Positions 41,775 to 49,586 of a DNA stretch of 64,000 nt are shown piece by piece. The DNA lies in contig NZ_LT700190.1 in assembly GCF_900155425.1 (NCBI RefSeq), forward strand, positions 372,001-436,000, in the 5' to 3' direction. Numbering within the stretch: the stretch's first letter is position 1; each line of letters begins with the position of its first letter. The notes beneath the pieces were generated by a model. It saw nothing but the letters and a program-made list of their open reading frames with translations. It was not told the origin of the DNA and made no database searches. The stretch is from Parabacteroides massiliensis (GTDB lineage: Bacteria; Bacteroidota; Bacteroidia; Bacteroidales; Tannerellaceae). The position numbers and the translations under genes are program-made.

Positions 41775-43202
41775 TCAATTATGTGGTTCTTCTTCCGCTG
41801 TTTCTTTACGACCTCCAATCAAGTCTCCAGAAATGTTGATATTACGGTCTGTCTTGGCAGTGATGGTCTTAGCGCGAACAATGTCAGTTAGGTTTACGCC
41901 TGTAGCCGACTCAATTGTGTCGAATGTCTGTTTGAGTACAACAGGGACGTTTCCGGAAACTCTGTCCACACCACCATCGTAGATATTTACGCTGTCGATG
42001 GAAGAAATCGGTTTGGCAACTTCGGCTGCGACCTGTGGCAGAATCTTAACAACCATGTCCAGAATGGCAGCCTGCCCGAATCGTTCATAAGCATCAGCTT
42101 TCTTCTCCAGACCTTCCGCTTCTGCGATAAACATGGCTTGTGCGGCTGATGCGTTGGCTTCACCGACGGCACGGATACCTTCGGCTTCCTGTAATTTGGC
42201 ATATTTGGCTGCTTCTGCCTGTGCCTTTTGTTCCGCTTCGTATCGCTCCGCTTCTGCTTTTTTCTCCACCTCGTATTTATGTGCATCTGCCTGTTTGTTC
42301 ACTTCGGCAGTCAGTTCATTCTCCTTGATTTTGATTTTCTCTTGAGAAAGAACCTGTTCACGTTGGGTTTTCTCGATTTCAGCATTGATGGTCTTTTGGT
42401 AAATGGTTGCCTGTTGCTCCTGTTTCTGTATTTCGTAAGCAGCATCCGCTTCTGCCTTTTTGGTGTCAGCAGACTTTTGCAGTTCGGCTTTTCGAATCTC
42501 CAGACTATTGTTTTTCTCGGCGATAGCTGTCTCGCTTAATACTCTTACATCGTTGGCTTCTTGAGCTGCATTGGCTTCTGCAATAGCGATGGCTTTCTCG
42601 GCATTTGCTTTGGTGATGGCGGCATCCTGACGGATTTTCCAAGTGTTATCTGCACCCAAGGCCTTGATCAATCCATTCTCGTCGCTGATGTTCTGGATAT
42701 TACAGGAAAGCACTTTCAGACCAAGGGTAGACAAGTCTTTCGTTGCTTTGGCAAGAACCTGATCAGAGAAGGCATCCCGATCCACATTCAACTCTTTCAG
42801 ACAAACTGCTCCCACAGATTCACGTAAGTTACCTTCAAAGGTATCCTGAACTTCTTGTGCAATGATTGCCGGACCGACGTTCAGGAAGTTTTTAATGGCA
42901 CAGACAAAGGTTTCATCGGACATATCAACCTGCACTTTGGCTACAGCGTCGATTTTCACATTGATGAAGTCGTTTGTGGGAATAGCCTCCTTGGTCTTGA
43001 TGTCCACAGTAACCTGCCCCAGATACAGTTTGTCTGTCTTTTCGAGGAACGGTACACGGAATCCACCTTTTCCCACCAAATATCGGGGCTTTTTGGTTAA
43101 TCCTGAAATCACCATGGCGATGTTCGGTGAAGTCTTGACATAAGAAGCAAACAACAACAACAAAAGTAGCAATACAGCTACGGATACAAAAGTTACATCC
43201 AT
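41775..43202 (-). CDS. SPFH/flotillin-like membrane protein, 475 aa
   Basis: One N-terminal membrane helix (FVSVAVLLLLLLLFASYVK, about 5-23) is followed by an SPFH domain (KPRYLVGKGGFRVPFLEKTD, then VTVDIKTKEAIPTNDFINVK) and a long coiled coil of about 200 residues rich in Ala, Glu, Lys and Gln (ADAAYEIQKQEQQATIYQKT). The C-terminus has SGDLIGGRKETAEEEPHN. Flotillins assemble into membrane scaffolds. Presence in a mobile element is uncommon and could relate to cell-surface or stress functions. The gene has its own promoter and double terminator. Confidence 0.85.
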   Translation of the reverse strand: MDVTFVSVAVLLLLLLLFASYVKTSPNIAMVISGLTKKPRYLVGKGGFRVPFLEKTDKLYLGQVTVDIKTKEAIPTNDFINVKIDAVAKVQVDMSDETFVCAIKNFLNVGPAIIAQEVQDTFEGNLRESVGAVCLKELNVDRDAFSDQVLAKATKDLSTLGLKVLSCNIQNISDENGLIKALGADNTWKIRQDAAITKANAEKAIAIAEANAAQEANDVRVLSETAIAEKNNSLEIRKAELQKSADTKKAEADAAYEIQKQEQQATIYQKTINAEIEKTQREQVLSQEKIKIKENELTAEVNKQADAHKYEVEKKAEAERYEAEQKAQAEAAKYAKLQEAEGIRAVGEANASAAQAMFIAEAEGLEKKADAYERFGQAAILDMVVKILPQVAAEVAKPISSIDSVNIYDGGVDRVSGNVPVVLKQTFDTIESATGVNLTDIVRAKTITAKTDRNINISGDLIGGRKETAEEEPHN

Positions 43203-43399
43203 TTGATTAAGGTTTTAATTAATAATATGTTATATATCTCAGTGTTGTTTTGAAAACACAATGCAAGTTAGGCATTTAGCGTGTAATGAGTTATTTCTGA
43301 CTATTTGTCCATAGTCGGTTTTATTTATACCACAAAATTATATATCCATATTGAAATAGCCAAAGAATCAGGCATTTACTTCATGCATTATTGTATATC

Positions 43400-43594
43400 T
43401 TACTCCACTTTGACCCAACAGCCAAATTCCGGGTCAAAATCCATATTGTCAAACACTTTTTCTTTGATTATTCTCCGTCCGTGAACCAAAGTCGTTTCCA
43501 CTACCCGGAATCCAGTCCTGGTCTGTTCAATCACCTGACATGTGATTCCTTTCACATATCGATGTACAAATTTGAGTTGTTCCTTTTTGTTCAT
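43400..43594 (-). CDS. hypothetical protein, 64 aa
   Basis: MNKKEQLKFVHRYVKGITCQ, beta-rich, ending FGCWVKVE. Begins 10 nt after the stop of 43605-44198, so the two form an operon. Confidence 0.6.
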   Translation of the reverse strand: MNKKEQLKFVHRYVKGITCQVIEQTRTGFRVVETTLVHGRRIIKEKVFDNMDFDPEFGCWVKVE

Positions 43595-43604
43595 AGCCTT
43601 GGGA

Positions 43605-44198
43605 TTAACAGTCTGTACATCCTGTTACATTCTCATTCAGGTGGACGAATGTCCGTTGTTTGCAATTGGGACACTCCATGACCTTTCGGTATTCAAATTC
43701 GTCCAAATCCTCTTCCCAGACTCCACCGTTTATCAGTACCTGATGTGCTTCTTCAAGTGACGGAAAAATCTCGATTTCTCCATCCTCGTCAAGCAAATAT
43801 TCAAGTCCATTCAGGGAGATACCATTAATCGGTCTGCCAACAACGACCCCCAGACATACCATTGGCTTTTGGGTTTTTCCATATGGTTTGGTTTTATCAT
43901 CTACCGCTCTCAGGATGTTGTATTTGTCATCAATGGACAAACAACACTCCGCACTGCAGACCGTTGCTTCACGGCAATACTCGTCCTCTGTTATCAGTCC
44001 GTAACCGGTGCCGTCTGATGATAAAAAAACGGCTTTGACGATTCTGTGTTCCGGACGATCGTCATTATCATCGTGGAACACACATTTATCTTCCGGTTCA
44101 ATATCAATCTGGCCACTTTCAGGAATTCTTGACCGGATTTCATCGTCCAGTAACCTGCTGAATGAATTAAAATTTGCTGCTATATTTTTTAAATCCAT
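43605..44198 (-). CDS. hypothetical protein with C-terminal CxxC pairs, 197 aa
   Basis: MDLKNIAANFNSFSRLLDDE, a mixed alpha/beta middle and C-terminal CPNCKQRTFVHLNENVTGCT followed by DC, a small zinc ribbon. Acidic. Promoter box TAAATTTG at about 44219-44226. Function unknown. Confidence 0.65.
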   Translation of the reverse strand: MDLKNIAANFNSFSRLLDDEIRSRIPESGQIDIEPEDKCVFHDDNDDRPEHRIVKAVFLSSDGTGYGLITEDEYCREATVCSAECCLSIDDKYNILRAVDDKTKPYGKTQKPMVCLGVVVGRPINGISLNGLEYLLDEDGEIEIFPSLEEAHQVLINGGVWEEDLDEFEYRKVMECPNCKQRTFVHLNENVTGCTDC

Positions 44199-44289
44199 AC
44201 TATTTGATTTTTTATCTATACAAATTTACTCATTTATAACAATATGACAAACAGAATATTAGGTGTAATATCACACAGTGGTAACCCAG

Positions 44290-44306
44290 ACTCTCTCATT
44301 GAAGCG
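44290..44306 (-). repeat. element A 17-mer, copy 12
   Basis: Plus-strand ACTCTCTCATTGAAGCG, 19 bp from the hairpin at 44326-44346. Confidence 0.75.
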
Positions 44307-44325
44307 CACCAGGCACTAACACATA

Positions 44326-44346
44326 GGAGCCCGATGGTCGGGGTCC
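44326..44346 (-). terminator. stem-loop after the 44400-46184 gene
   Basis: 9-bp stem GGAGCCCGA/TCGGGGTCC with one mismatch and a 3-nt loop; the transcript centre CGACCATCG matches the shared loop. Confidence 0.6.
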
Positions 44347-44399
44347 GGACACAACTGGGAACACCGACACGGCTATTAACCGTGCCGGATGCTTAGACC

Positions 44400-46184
44400 T
44401 CACTCAAACAACTCTCTCACCTGCTTAAACAAATGGTCGAAATGAGCGTTTATGGTAGCTCTTTCTTCACCGCTTGGGTATGCCTTCAACTCGCTGCCCT
44501 CTTTATCGCGATGACTGTGCACCAGATATTGAGATTTGTTGTCCTTTTCTTCCAAACGATCCTGAACATATGCGCCAAACGCACGTGCCGCCATCTCGAT
44601 TGTTGTTGCCCAATATGGGGATGTACGATATCTGTCTATCTGACGGGAGTTACTATAATAATCAGTGCTTACCCTTCTGACCTCTGTCTTTTGCTCGCTC
44701 TTTTGGGAAATTTCTGATTTGGTCTTTTCTCTCCAGAAAATAGCGTTTGAGAAATTCGACATCATCTTGTTATCTCCAAAGTAATCCGTATTACGGACAG
44801 CCTTGACCACCTTTGCAAGTTTCTCCACTTGCTCGTAAGAACGGTAATACCACGCATGTTGATACAATGAGCGGTTTGGATGGATACACTCTGCACCCTG
44901 ATTCCCTGCATAGATCTCTTGCAGGATTGCTTCTGTCTCTGCCAACTGCTCCGGAGTAGCCGATTTCCCGCCACGTCTGTAATATTTGCTGTGATCTGCT
45001 TTCAGCTCATTCAGAATAGACTCCCCGCGTTCTTTCACGATTCTCTGATATCTATCGGCCTGTTTCTGTAATTGGGCTATTTCGCCTGTCTCATTCATGT
45101 CAACTTCTGTCATACGGAAGCGCATGATGTCTCTAAGTGACGTGAATTCAGTTACTACAGCTTTCCAGTTTTCATCGCATTCGGTCTTATATCTGTCGGT
45201 AGCAAAAATACCCGATTCATTACCATAGATAAGCCCTTTGGCGTTTCTTGAAAGCCGGATACCTTCAGCGGATGCCCCTACGAAATTATCCAATGCGTGA
45301 AACCACTCATGCGCCAAGGAGCCTGCGCCTTTCAGTCTTGACAGGTTGAAAACATATCTGCCTGATTCAAAATGAGCCAACGCATTTGCTTTGCCACGGC
45401 TTCCGAACGCAGCTGCCAACAATCCGTTAAAACTCATGGCACGGTAGGGCAGTCCGGTGACGTGTGCCAAATCCATAAATGCGTCAAAAGCATAATTCAG
45501 CACCGCCTGACGTTCCTTTTGTGTCAGCCAATTCCCAAATTCAATGCCGGGAAATCCGAATATATCGCAAAGATCTTTTGCGGTAATGTTCTTACCATTG
45601 CGGTAATCTGTTCCGGTACGCTCGATTGATTTCAGATGCGGCAACTCCGGTGCGACGAACTTGAATTCAAGCAAAGAAAGCGCATTCTCAGCCCGATATT
45701 GCCTTGCCTCTTCTGCTGTGGCAAATCCGGACTTGACTGTCAATCTCTCCTTGGCAGTTTTCAAGATCTTATAAAGATAGTAAGCCCCTTCAGACTCACC
45801 TATTTTTATTACCGAATCAACAAATTCGGTCGGAAGAGCATTCACGGCTTCTGTCATGTCAGTATAGCCGAATTTGATAATACGGTCATATCTGCCTTTC
45901 CGGTAGATAATGCAATATTTCCCATCACCGACCTTGTTGCGGTTTGAACATTCTTCGTAGTACGGATTAACTTTTACATGATCCAGATGATCAACCATAT
46001 AACCCACAGGCAGCCAGAATGGGTGTGTAAATTTTACCAGTCCTTCTTTATCCGACGTTTTGGTACTTCTGCCGGTTACTTGCTCCTTGCGTGCACCACC
46101 AATATGGATACCGTAATCTCCGATTTTTGCTGATTGGTTTACATCGGTAGTCATATTCTCAAATAAGGGTCTCATATATTCCAT
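44400..46184 (-). CDS. large polyvalent-protein-type metallopeptidase-like protein, 594 aa
   Basis: The central region is diagnostic: FGFPGIEFGNWLTQKERQ, DLAHVTGLPYRAMSFNGLLA, then AAAFGSRGKANALAHFESGR and GAGSLAHEWFHALDNFVGAS (about 285-305). HEWFH is a HExxH zinc motif. This matches the LPD-type metallopeptidase domains in phage and conjugative polyvalent proteins, injected or transferred with DNA. N-terminal residues 1-140 (GGARKEQVTGRSTKTSDKEG) are separate. The C-terminal part (YWATTIEMAARAFGAYVQDR) is also typical of the family. Largest gene of element A after the helicase. Which numbered LPD family applies is uncertain. Confidence 0.8.
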   Translation of the reverse strand: MEYMRPLFENMTTDVNQSAKIGDYGIHIGGARKEQVTGRSTKTSDKEGLVKFTHPFWLPVGYMVDHLDHVKVNPYYEECSNRNKVGDGKYCIIYRKGRYDRIIKFGYTDMTEAVNALPTEFVDSVIKIGESEGAYYLYKILKTAKERLTVKSGFATAEEARQYRAENALSLLEFKFVAPELPHLKSIERTGTDYRNGKNITAKDLCDIFGFPGIEFGNWLTQKERQAVLNYAFDAFMDLAHVTGLPYRAMSFNGLLAAAFGSRGKANALAHFESGRYVFNLSRLKGAGSLAHEWFHALDNFVGASAEGIRLSRNAKGLIYGNESGIFATDRYKTECDENWKAVVTEFTSLRDIMRFRMTEVDMNETGEIAQLQKQADRYQRIVKERGESILNELKADHSKYYRRGGKSATPEQLAETEAILQEIYAGNQGAECIHPNRSLYQHAWYYRSYEQVEKLAKVVKAVRNTDYFGDNKMMSNFSNAIFWREKTKSEISQKSEQKTEVRRVSTDYYSNSRQIDRYRTSPYWATTIEMAARAFGAYVQDRLEEKDNKSQYLVHSHRDKEGSELKAYPSGEERATINAHFDHLFKQVRELFE

Positions 46185-46298
46185 ATTCTTTAGGTCTATT
46201 GGTTACATATCTCTTTAATTCTCTGATACAAAGATATCTGTATTTGCTCTAATGTTATAATACATAGATAGATACACTCACTTGAATAGAGGGTTCAT

Positions 46299-46315
46299 AC
46301 TTTTCCATTTTAGCA
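46299..46315 (-). repeat. element A 17-mer, copy 13
   Basis: Plus-strand ACTTTTCCATTTTAGCA. A hairpin (AAAGCTCG/CGGGCTTT, TGGT loop) stands at 46391-46410, but the gene that should precede it is missing: the next gene upstream is hipA-hipB. This marks the edge of element A. Confidence 0.65.
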
Positions 46316-46410
46316 TTTCACAGGAACAATTCATCAATCGTAATTAGTTATTCCCTTCGACCCACTTAGTATTGGCATATAGGACGGGGAAAAGCTCGTG
46401 GTCGGGCTTT

Positions 46411-46690
46411 GTGGGCAACCTGACAGACTAGAAAACATTAGGATTGAAAAAAACGGCACCAGAGACAATTCAGATGCCGTTTTACAGTATATTACCAATT
46501 ACACTTCGCAGAAGGAAGAATTTGCAAGAAATATACTTCAAAACGACGGAATCAGGTGCGACAGCCCATATTTGCACCGATAAAACCTATGCGGTGACGG
46601 ACAGGAAAGCCTAACAGGAGAGAATATGAATACCTGAAAACGGTAGAAAAGACAGATGGAAGCTAAAAAGAGGAATTATATATCTATATA
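46411..46690. other. junction region before hipBA
   Basis: AT-rich, with an AAAACGGCA/TGCCGTTTT hairpin at 46454-46484. A 61-codon plus-strand frame here has no recognisable product. Likely the boundary between element A and the next accessory block. Confidence 0.4.
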
Positions 46691-46692
46691 TG

Positions 46693-46712
46693 GATAATTA
46701 TCGTTATATTTG
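46693..46712 (+). promoter_or_regulatory. hipBA promoter with palindrome
   Basis: GATAATTATC (46693-46702) is a perfect palindrome, and TATATTTG (46705-46712) is a -7 box. The palindrome stands where an HipB-type dimer would bind and repress. Confidence 0.6.
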
Positions 46713-46738
46713 CATATAAATAGTTATATATTGATATC

Positions 46739-47053
46739 ATGAGTACAACAAACTATAGCACAAACAGCGATATGCTGATGCTTTTGGCACTGCGGGTCAA
46801 GGAGTATCGCCTGGCAGCTCGCATGAGCCAAAAGGAACTGGCCGAACAATCGGGAGTGAGCCAGGCGACGATCAGCCATTTTGAACAAGGTGTGAGCCGT
46901 AACTTGACTTTGGCCAACTTCATTTCCTTGTTGCGTGCGCTCGGTCAGGAACAACGGCTTGCGGAAATCCTGCCGGAACTGCCCATGCCGCCGATGGCAC
47001 TTCGGGAAATTGAAAAACTGATACCTAAACGAGTAAGGAGGGGTAAGAAATGA
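46739..47053 (+). CDS. hipB: HipB-family antitoxin (Xre/HTH)
   Basis: 104 aa. Residues about 18-75 are an HTH_3 domain: RVKEYRLAARMSQKELAEQS, GVSQATISHFEQGVSRN, TLANFISLLRALGQEQRLAE. HipB binds its own promoter and neutralises HipA. The C-terminus is basic (KRVRRGKK). It overlaps hipA by 4 nt (ATGA). Confidence 0.88.
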   Translation: MSTTNYSTNSDMLMLLALRVKEYRLAARMSQKELAEQSGVSQATISHFEQGVSRNLTLANFISLLRALGQEQRLAEILPELPMPPMALREIEKLIPKRVRRGKK

Positions 47054-48348
47054 TAGAAAGTCTTGATGTGATTTTGTGGGATAAAAAGGTAGGCACGCTT
47101 GTTGCCAGCCGGGAAGGACACCGCTGCAAAGCCTGTTTCTACTTCGACAGTGACTATGTCCGCGATGGCTATGACATTGCCCCACTTCGTGCGCCAGTAA
47201 AAGGGGTTGCCGCACAGCGTGGCCTGCCGGTCTATCCTGATGAAGAACGGCTTTTCGGCGGCCTACCGTCGTTCATAGCCGATTCGCTGCCCGATCATTG
47301 GGGAAATACTGTGTTCAACGAATGGGCCAAAGTGCATCATATCCGTATGAGGGACTTGTCCGCCCTCGACCGTCTCGCCTATATCGGACGGCGTGGCATG
47401 GGGGCATTGGAGTTCGTTCCACCCACTGCCGAGGAGTTGGAGACACCGTTCAAGGTGGAAATCGCCGACCTCTACCAACTGGCTCGGCAGGCTTTCAAGG
47501 AAGCCGGACGATTTAACGTCCCGGTATCGGGCAACCTGATGGTTGAAAGCCTGTTCAAGGTGGGAACGTCCGCTGGAGGACGGCGCCCCAAGGCGGTGGT
47601 GAATGTCAATTTCGAGGAGGGACAATGCTACTCCGGACAGGTAGAGACCCCTTATCCGGGCTACACGTCGATGATCGTTAAGTTCGACGAACATCAGAAG
47701 ATGCCGACAACACGGATAGAATACAGCTATTACCTGATGGCCGTGGACGCCGGGCTTCAGATGATGCCGAGTCGCCTGCTCGAAGGTGACCAGACTGCAC
47801 ATTTCCTGACCGAGCGTTTCGACCGCCGGAACGGCAAGAAGGTGCATATCCAAACGTTGGCGGCCATGAATCCCTCGGCGGATTCTTATGAAGCCTTGTT
47901 CGACACGGCCTGCCGTATCGGCGTGCCGCCGGGGGAACTCCGGCAACTGTTCCGCTCGATGGTACTAAACGTGCTGGGCGGAAATGTCGATGACCACAAC
48001 AAGAATTTCAGCTTCCTGATGGACGACGACGGGCGTTGGCACGTTGCTCCGGCCTATGACTACACGTTCTCGGTCGATCCGGACGCACCGTATTACGTCA
48101 ACCGCCACAGCATGACAGTCAACAACAAGACGGAGGGCATTACAGCGGAGGATTTGCTGGAAGTAGCCCGCCGGTATGGTATAAAGGCTGCAGAACCGTT
48201 CATAGAAAAGGCCATAGGCATCATCTTGCGTTTTCCGGAATACGGCCGGGAGGCCGGTGTCGGAGAAGAATGGATAGGAACGATAGAAAAGGAAATCGCC
48301 GCACGAATAGAGTGCGTGAGCGACAACCGAGCAGACCGATTAAAATAG
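47050..48348 (+). CDS. hipA: HipA-family Ser/Thr kinase toxin
   Basis: 432 aa of HipA type. The nucleotide-binding region has GTSAGGRRPKAVVN (about 172-185); the catalytic loop is GGNVDDHNKNFSFLMD (about 307-322), with Asp and Asn in place; APAYDYTFSVDP supplies the Mg-binding Asp. The N-terminal domain is included (RLFGGLPSFIADSLPDHWGN). HipA phosphorylates glutamyl-tRNA synthetase in E. coli; related kinases use other targets. Noticeably more GC-rich than neighbours, suggesting a different origin. Confidence 0.9.
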   Translation: MIESLDVILWDKKVGTLVASREGHRCKACFYFDSDYVRDGYDIAPLRAPVKGVAAQRGLPVYPDEERLFGGLPSFIADSLPDHWGNTVFNEWAKVHHIRMRDLSALDRLAYIGRRGMGALEFVPPTAEELETPFKVEIADLYQLARQAFKEAGRFNVPVSGNLMVESLFKVGTSAGGRRPKAVVNVNFEEGQCYSGQVETPYPGYTSMIVKFDEHQKMPTTRIEYSYYLMAVDAGLQMMPSRLLEGDQTAHFLTERFDRRNGKKVHIQTLAAMNPSADSYEALFDTACRIGVPPGELRQLFRSMVLNVLGGNVDDHNKNFSFLMDDDGRWHVAPAYDYTFSVDPDAPYYVNRHSMTVNNKTEGITAEDLLEVARRYGIKAAEPFIEKAIGIILRFPEYGREAGVGEEWIGTIEKEIAARIECVSDNRADRLK

Positions 48349-48375
48349 AGCATGGGATTTCATGCAGGGGAAATG

Positions 48376-48902
48376 AAGGGGCTGTCCAAAAAGTCGGACA
48401 GCCCCTTTTGCTATTGTTTATTTCGGTAAAAAGTATTATCTTACCGTTGCAAAAACCAAACATTATAGCAATGGCTAAGATAGTATTTAAAGAGTTAACA
48501 TCCAACCAAAATGTACTTTTTCCGGTCAGCTTATCGGAAAAGATAGCTCCCAATCATCCCGTTCGTGTTGTAAACAGTGTTGTAGACGCCTTGGATATTA
48601 GTTGTCTGCTTTGGGCATATAAAGGAGGAGGAACCAGCAGCTACCATCCCCGTATGATGCTCAAAGTTCTGTTTTATGCCTACCTGAACAATATCTATTC
48701 TTGTCGTAAAATAGAAAAGGCTTTGCAGGAGAATATTCATTTCATGTGGTTGTCTGGTAATAGTACTCCCGATTTCCGCACGATCAATGATTTCCGCGGC
48801 AAACGTTTAAAAGAACACATAAAATCGTTGTTTTCAGCCATTGTTCTGCTGTTACAATCCATAGTGTATAAAAAGCAAAAGTTCCGCCCTGGTACGCATT
48901 AA
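48376..48902 (+). mobile_element. truncated IS1182-type element
   Basis: The left end is present as a hairpin (GGGGCTGTCC/GGACAGCCCC, 48378-48405), the same kind of terminal hairpin as in the intact copy at 32.76 kb. The transposase reads 143 aa from 48471 (MAKIVFKELTSNQNVLFPVS, YHPRMMLKVLFYAYLNNIYS) and stops soon after QSIVYKKQKFRP; the DDE core and right end are lost. It is a different family member from the complete one. Confidence 0.8.
48471..48902 (+). pseudogene. IS1182-family transposase, N-terminal part only
   Basis: 143 residues of the N-terminal DUF772-type domain, with SCRKIEKALQENIHFMWLSG matching the complete copy. Not functional as a transposase; it could still bind its own ends. 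Confidence 0.8.
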
Positions 48903-49084
48903 AAAGAGGCGTGGCGGAAATTTTCAATACAAAGGTAATACTTTTATTCTAATCTTGCAAACTTTTCAAGGAAAATAATAGAGAATTGGCCCCAAAAGCA
49001 TTCTAAGGAAGAAAAAGAACCGTAGAATAGAAAATAGGCAACGGGTGTCTTCCCAATGCCTAGTCTGAACAATTCGTAGAAAAA

Positions 49085-49276
49085 TCAAGGTATATACAGC
49101 AGTTCAAATCCCTTTTTCCGCCGTCGATCGATGCTCGGAACGACCTTCCCTTTGTAGCATCTGAAGGAGATATATTCGTTATAGATATCCCTGTCTCCAG
49201 CTTCTAATTTTCGTATCAGCTTGCTTTGGGGAATTTTACCATAGCCGACCAAACGATAGTATCCCACATTATGTAA
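49085..49276 (-). pseudogene. left copy of an inverted gene-end duplication
   Basis: 63 codons plus stop, LHNVGYYRLVGYGKIPQSKL to FELLYIP. It starts exactly at the palindrome CATTATGTAA/TTACATAATG and reads away from the right copy. Its 5' part is missing, so it has no start. Family not known. Confidence 0.6.
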
Positions 49277-49280
49277 GCTT

Positions 49281-49472
49281 TTACATAATGTCGGTCCATA
49301 CCGTCTTTTGGGGAGCGGGAAGATACCCAAAAGCAAGCTGATCCGAAAGCTGGAGGCTGGCGACAGAAGCATTTATCGGGAGTATATCGCCTTCTGCAAC
49401 TACAAGGGGAAACGGCACGCCATGCTGCTCAAACGGAGAAAGGCGGAGTTTGCGCTGCTCTATATTCCGTAA
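49281..49472 (+). pseudogene. right copy of an inverted gene-end duplication
   Basis: 63 codons plus stop, LHNVGPYRLLGSGKIPKSKL to FALLYIP. 44 of 63 residues equal the left copy; both are 192 bp and separated by 4 bp (GCTT). DNA divergence shows the two came from related, non-identical genes or separated long ago. Confidence 0.6.
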
Positions 49473-49476
49473 TCAA

Positions 49477-49523
49477 GCACGTTCCTTGCATTTTCATACA
49501 AGGAACGTGCATTCATTCTTTTT
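49477..49523 (+). terminator. terminator before the TrlF gene
   Basis: Perfect 12-bp stem GCACGTTCCTTG/CAAGGAACGTGC followed by a T-rich stretch; a classical intrinsic terminator. Confidence 0.8.
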
Positions 49524-49586
49524 TAATTTGGCTATTCGCTTAAAAATGACTACCTTCGCAAACCAATTAAATATCATTATCAATAA

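Noticed and set aside
43264-43280. A fourteenth 17-mer copy ahead of the SPFH gene
   Set aside because: Only the CATTTAGCG end fits; too weak to count, though the position would be right.
46724-47946. Minus-strand frames opposite hipB and hipA
   Set aside because: Shadows of a GC-rich gene pair with intact motifs on the plus strand.
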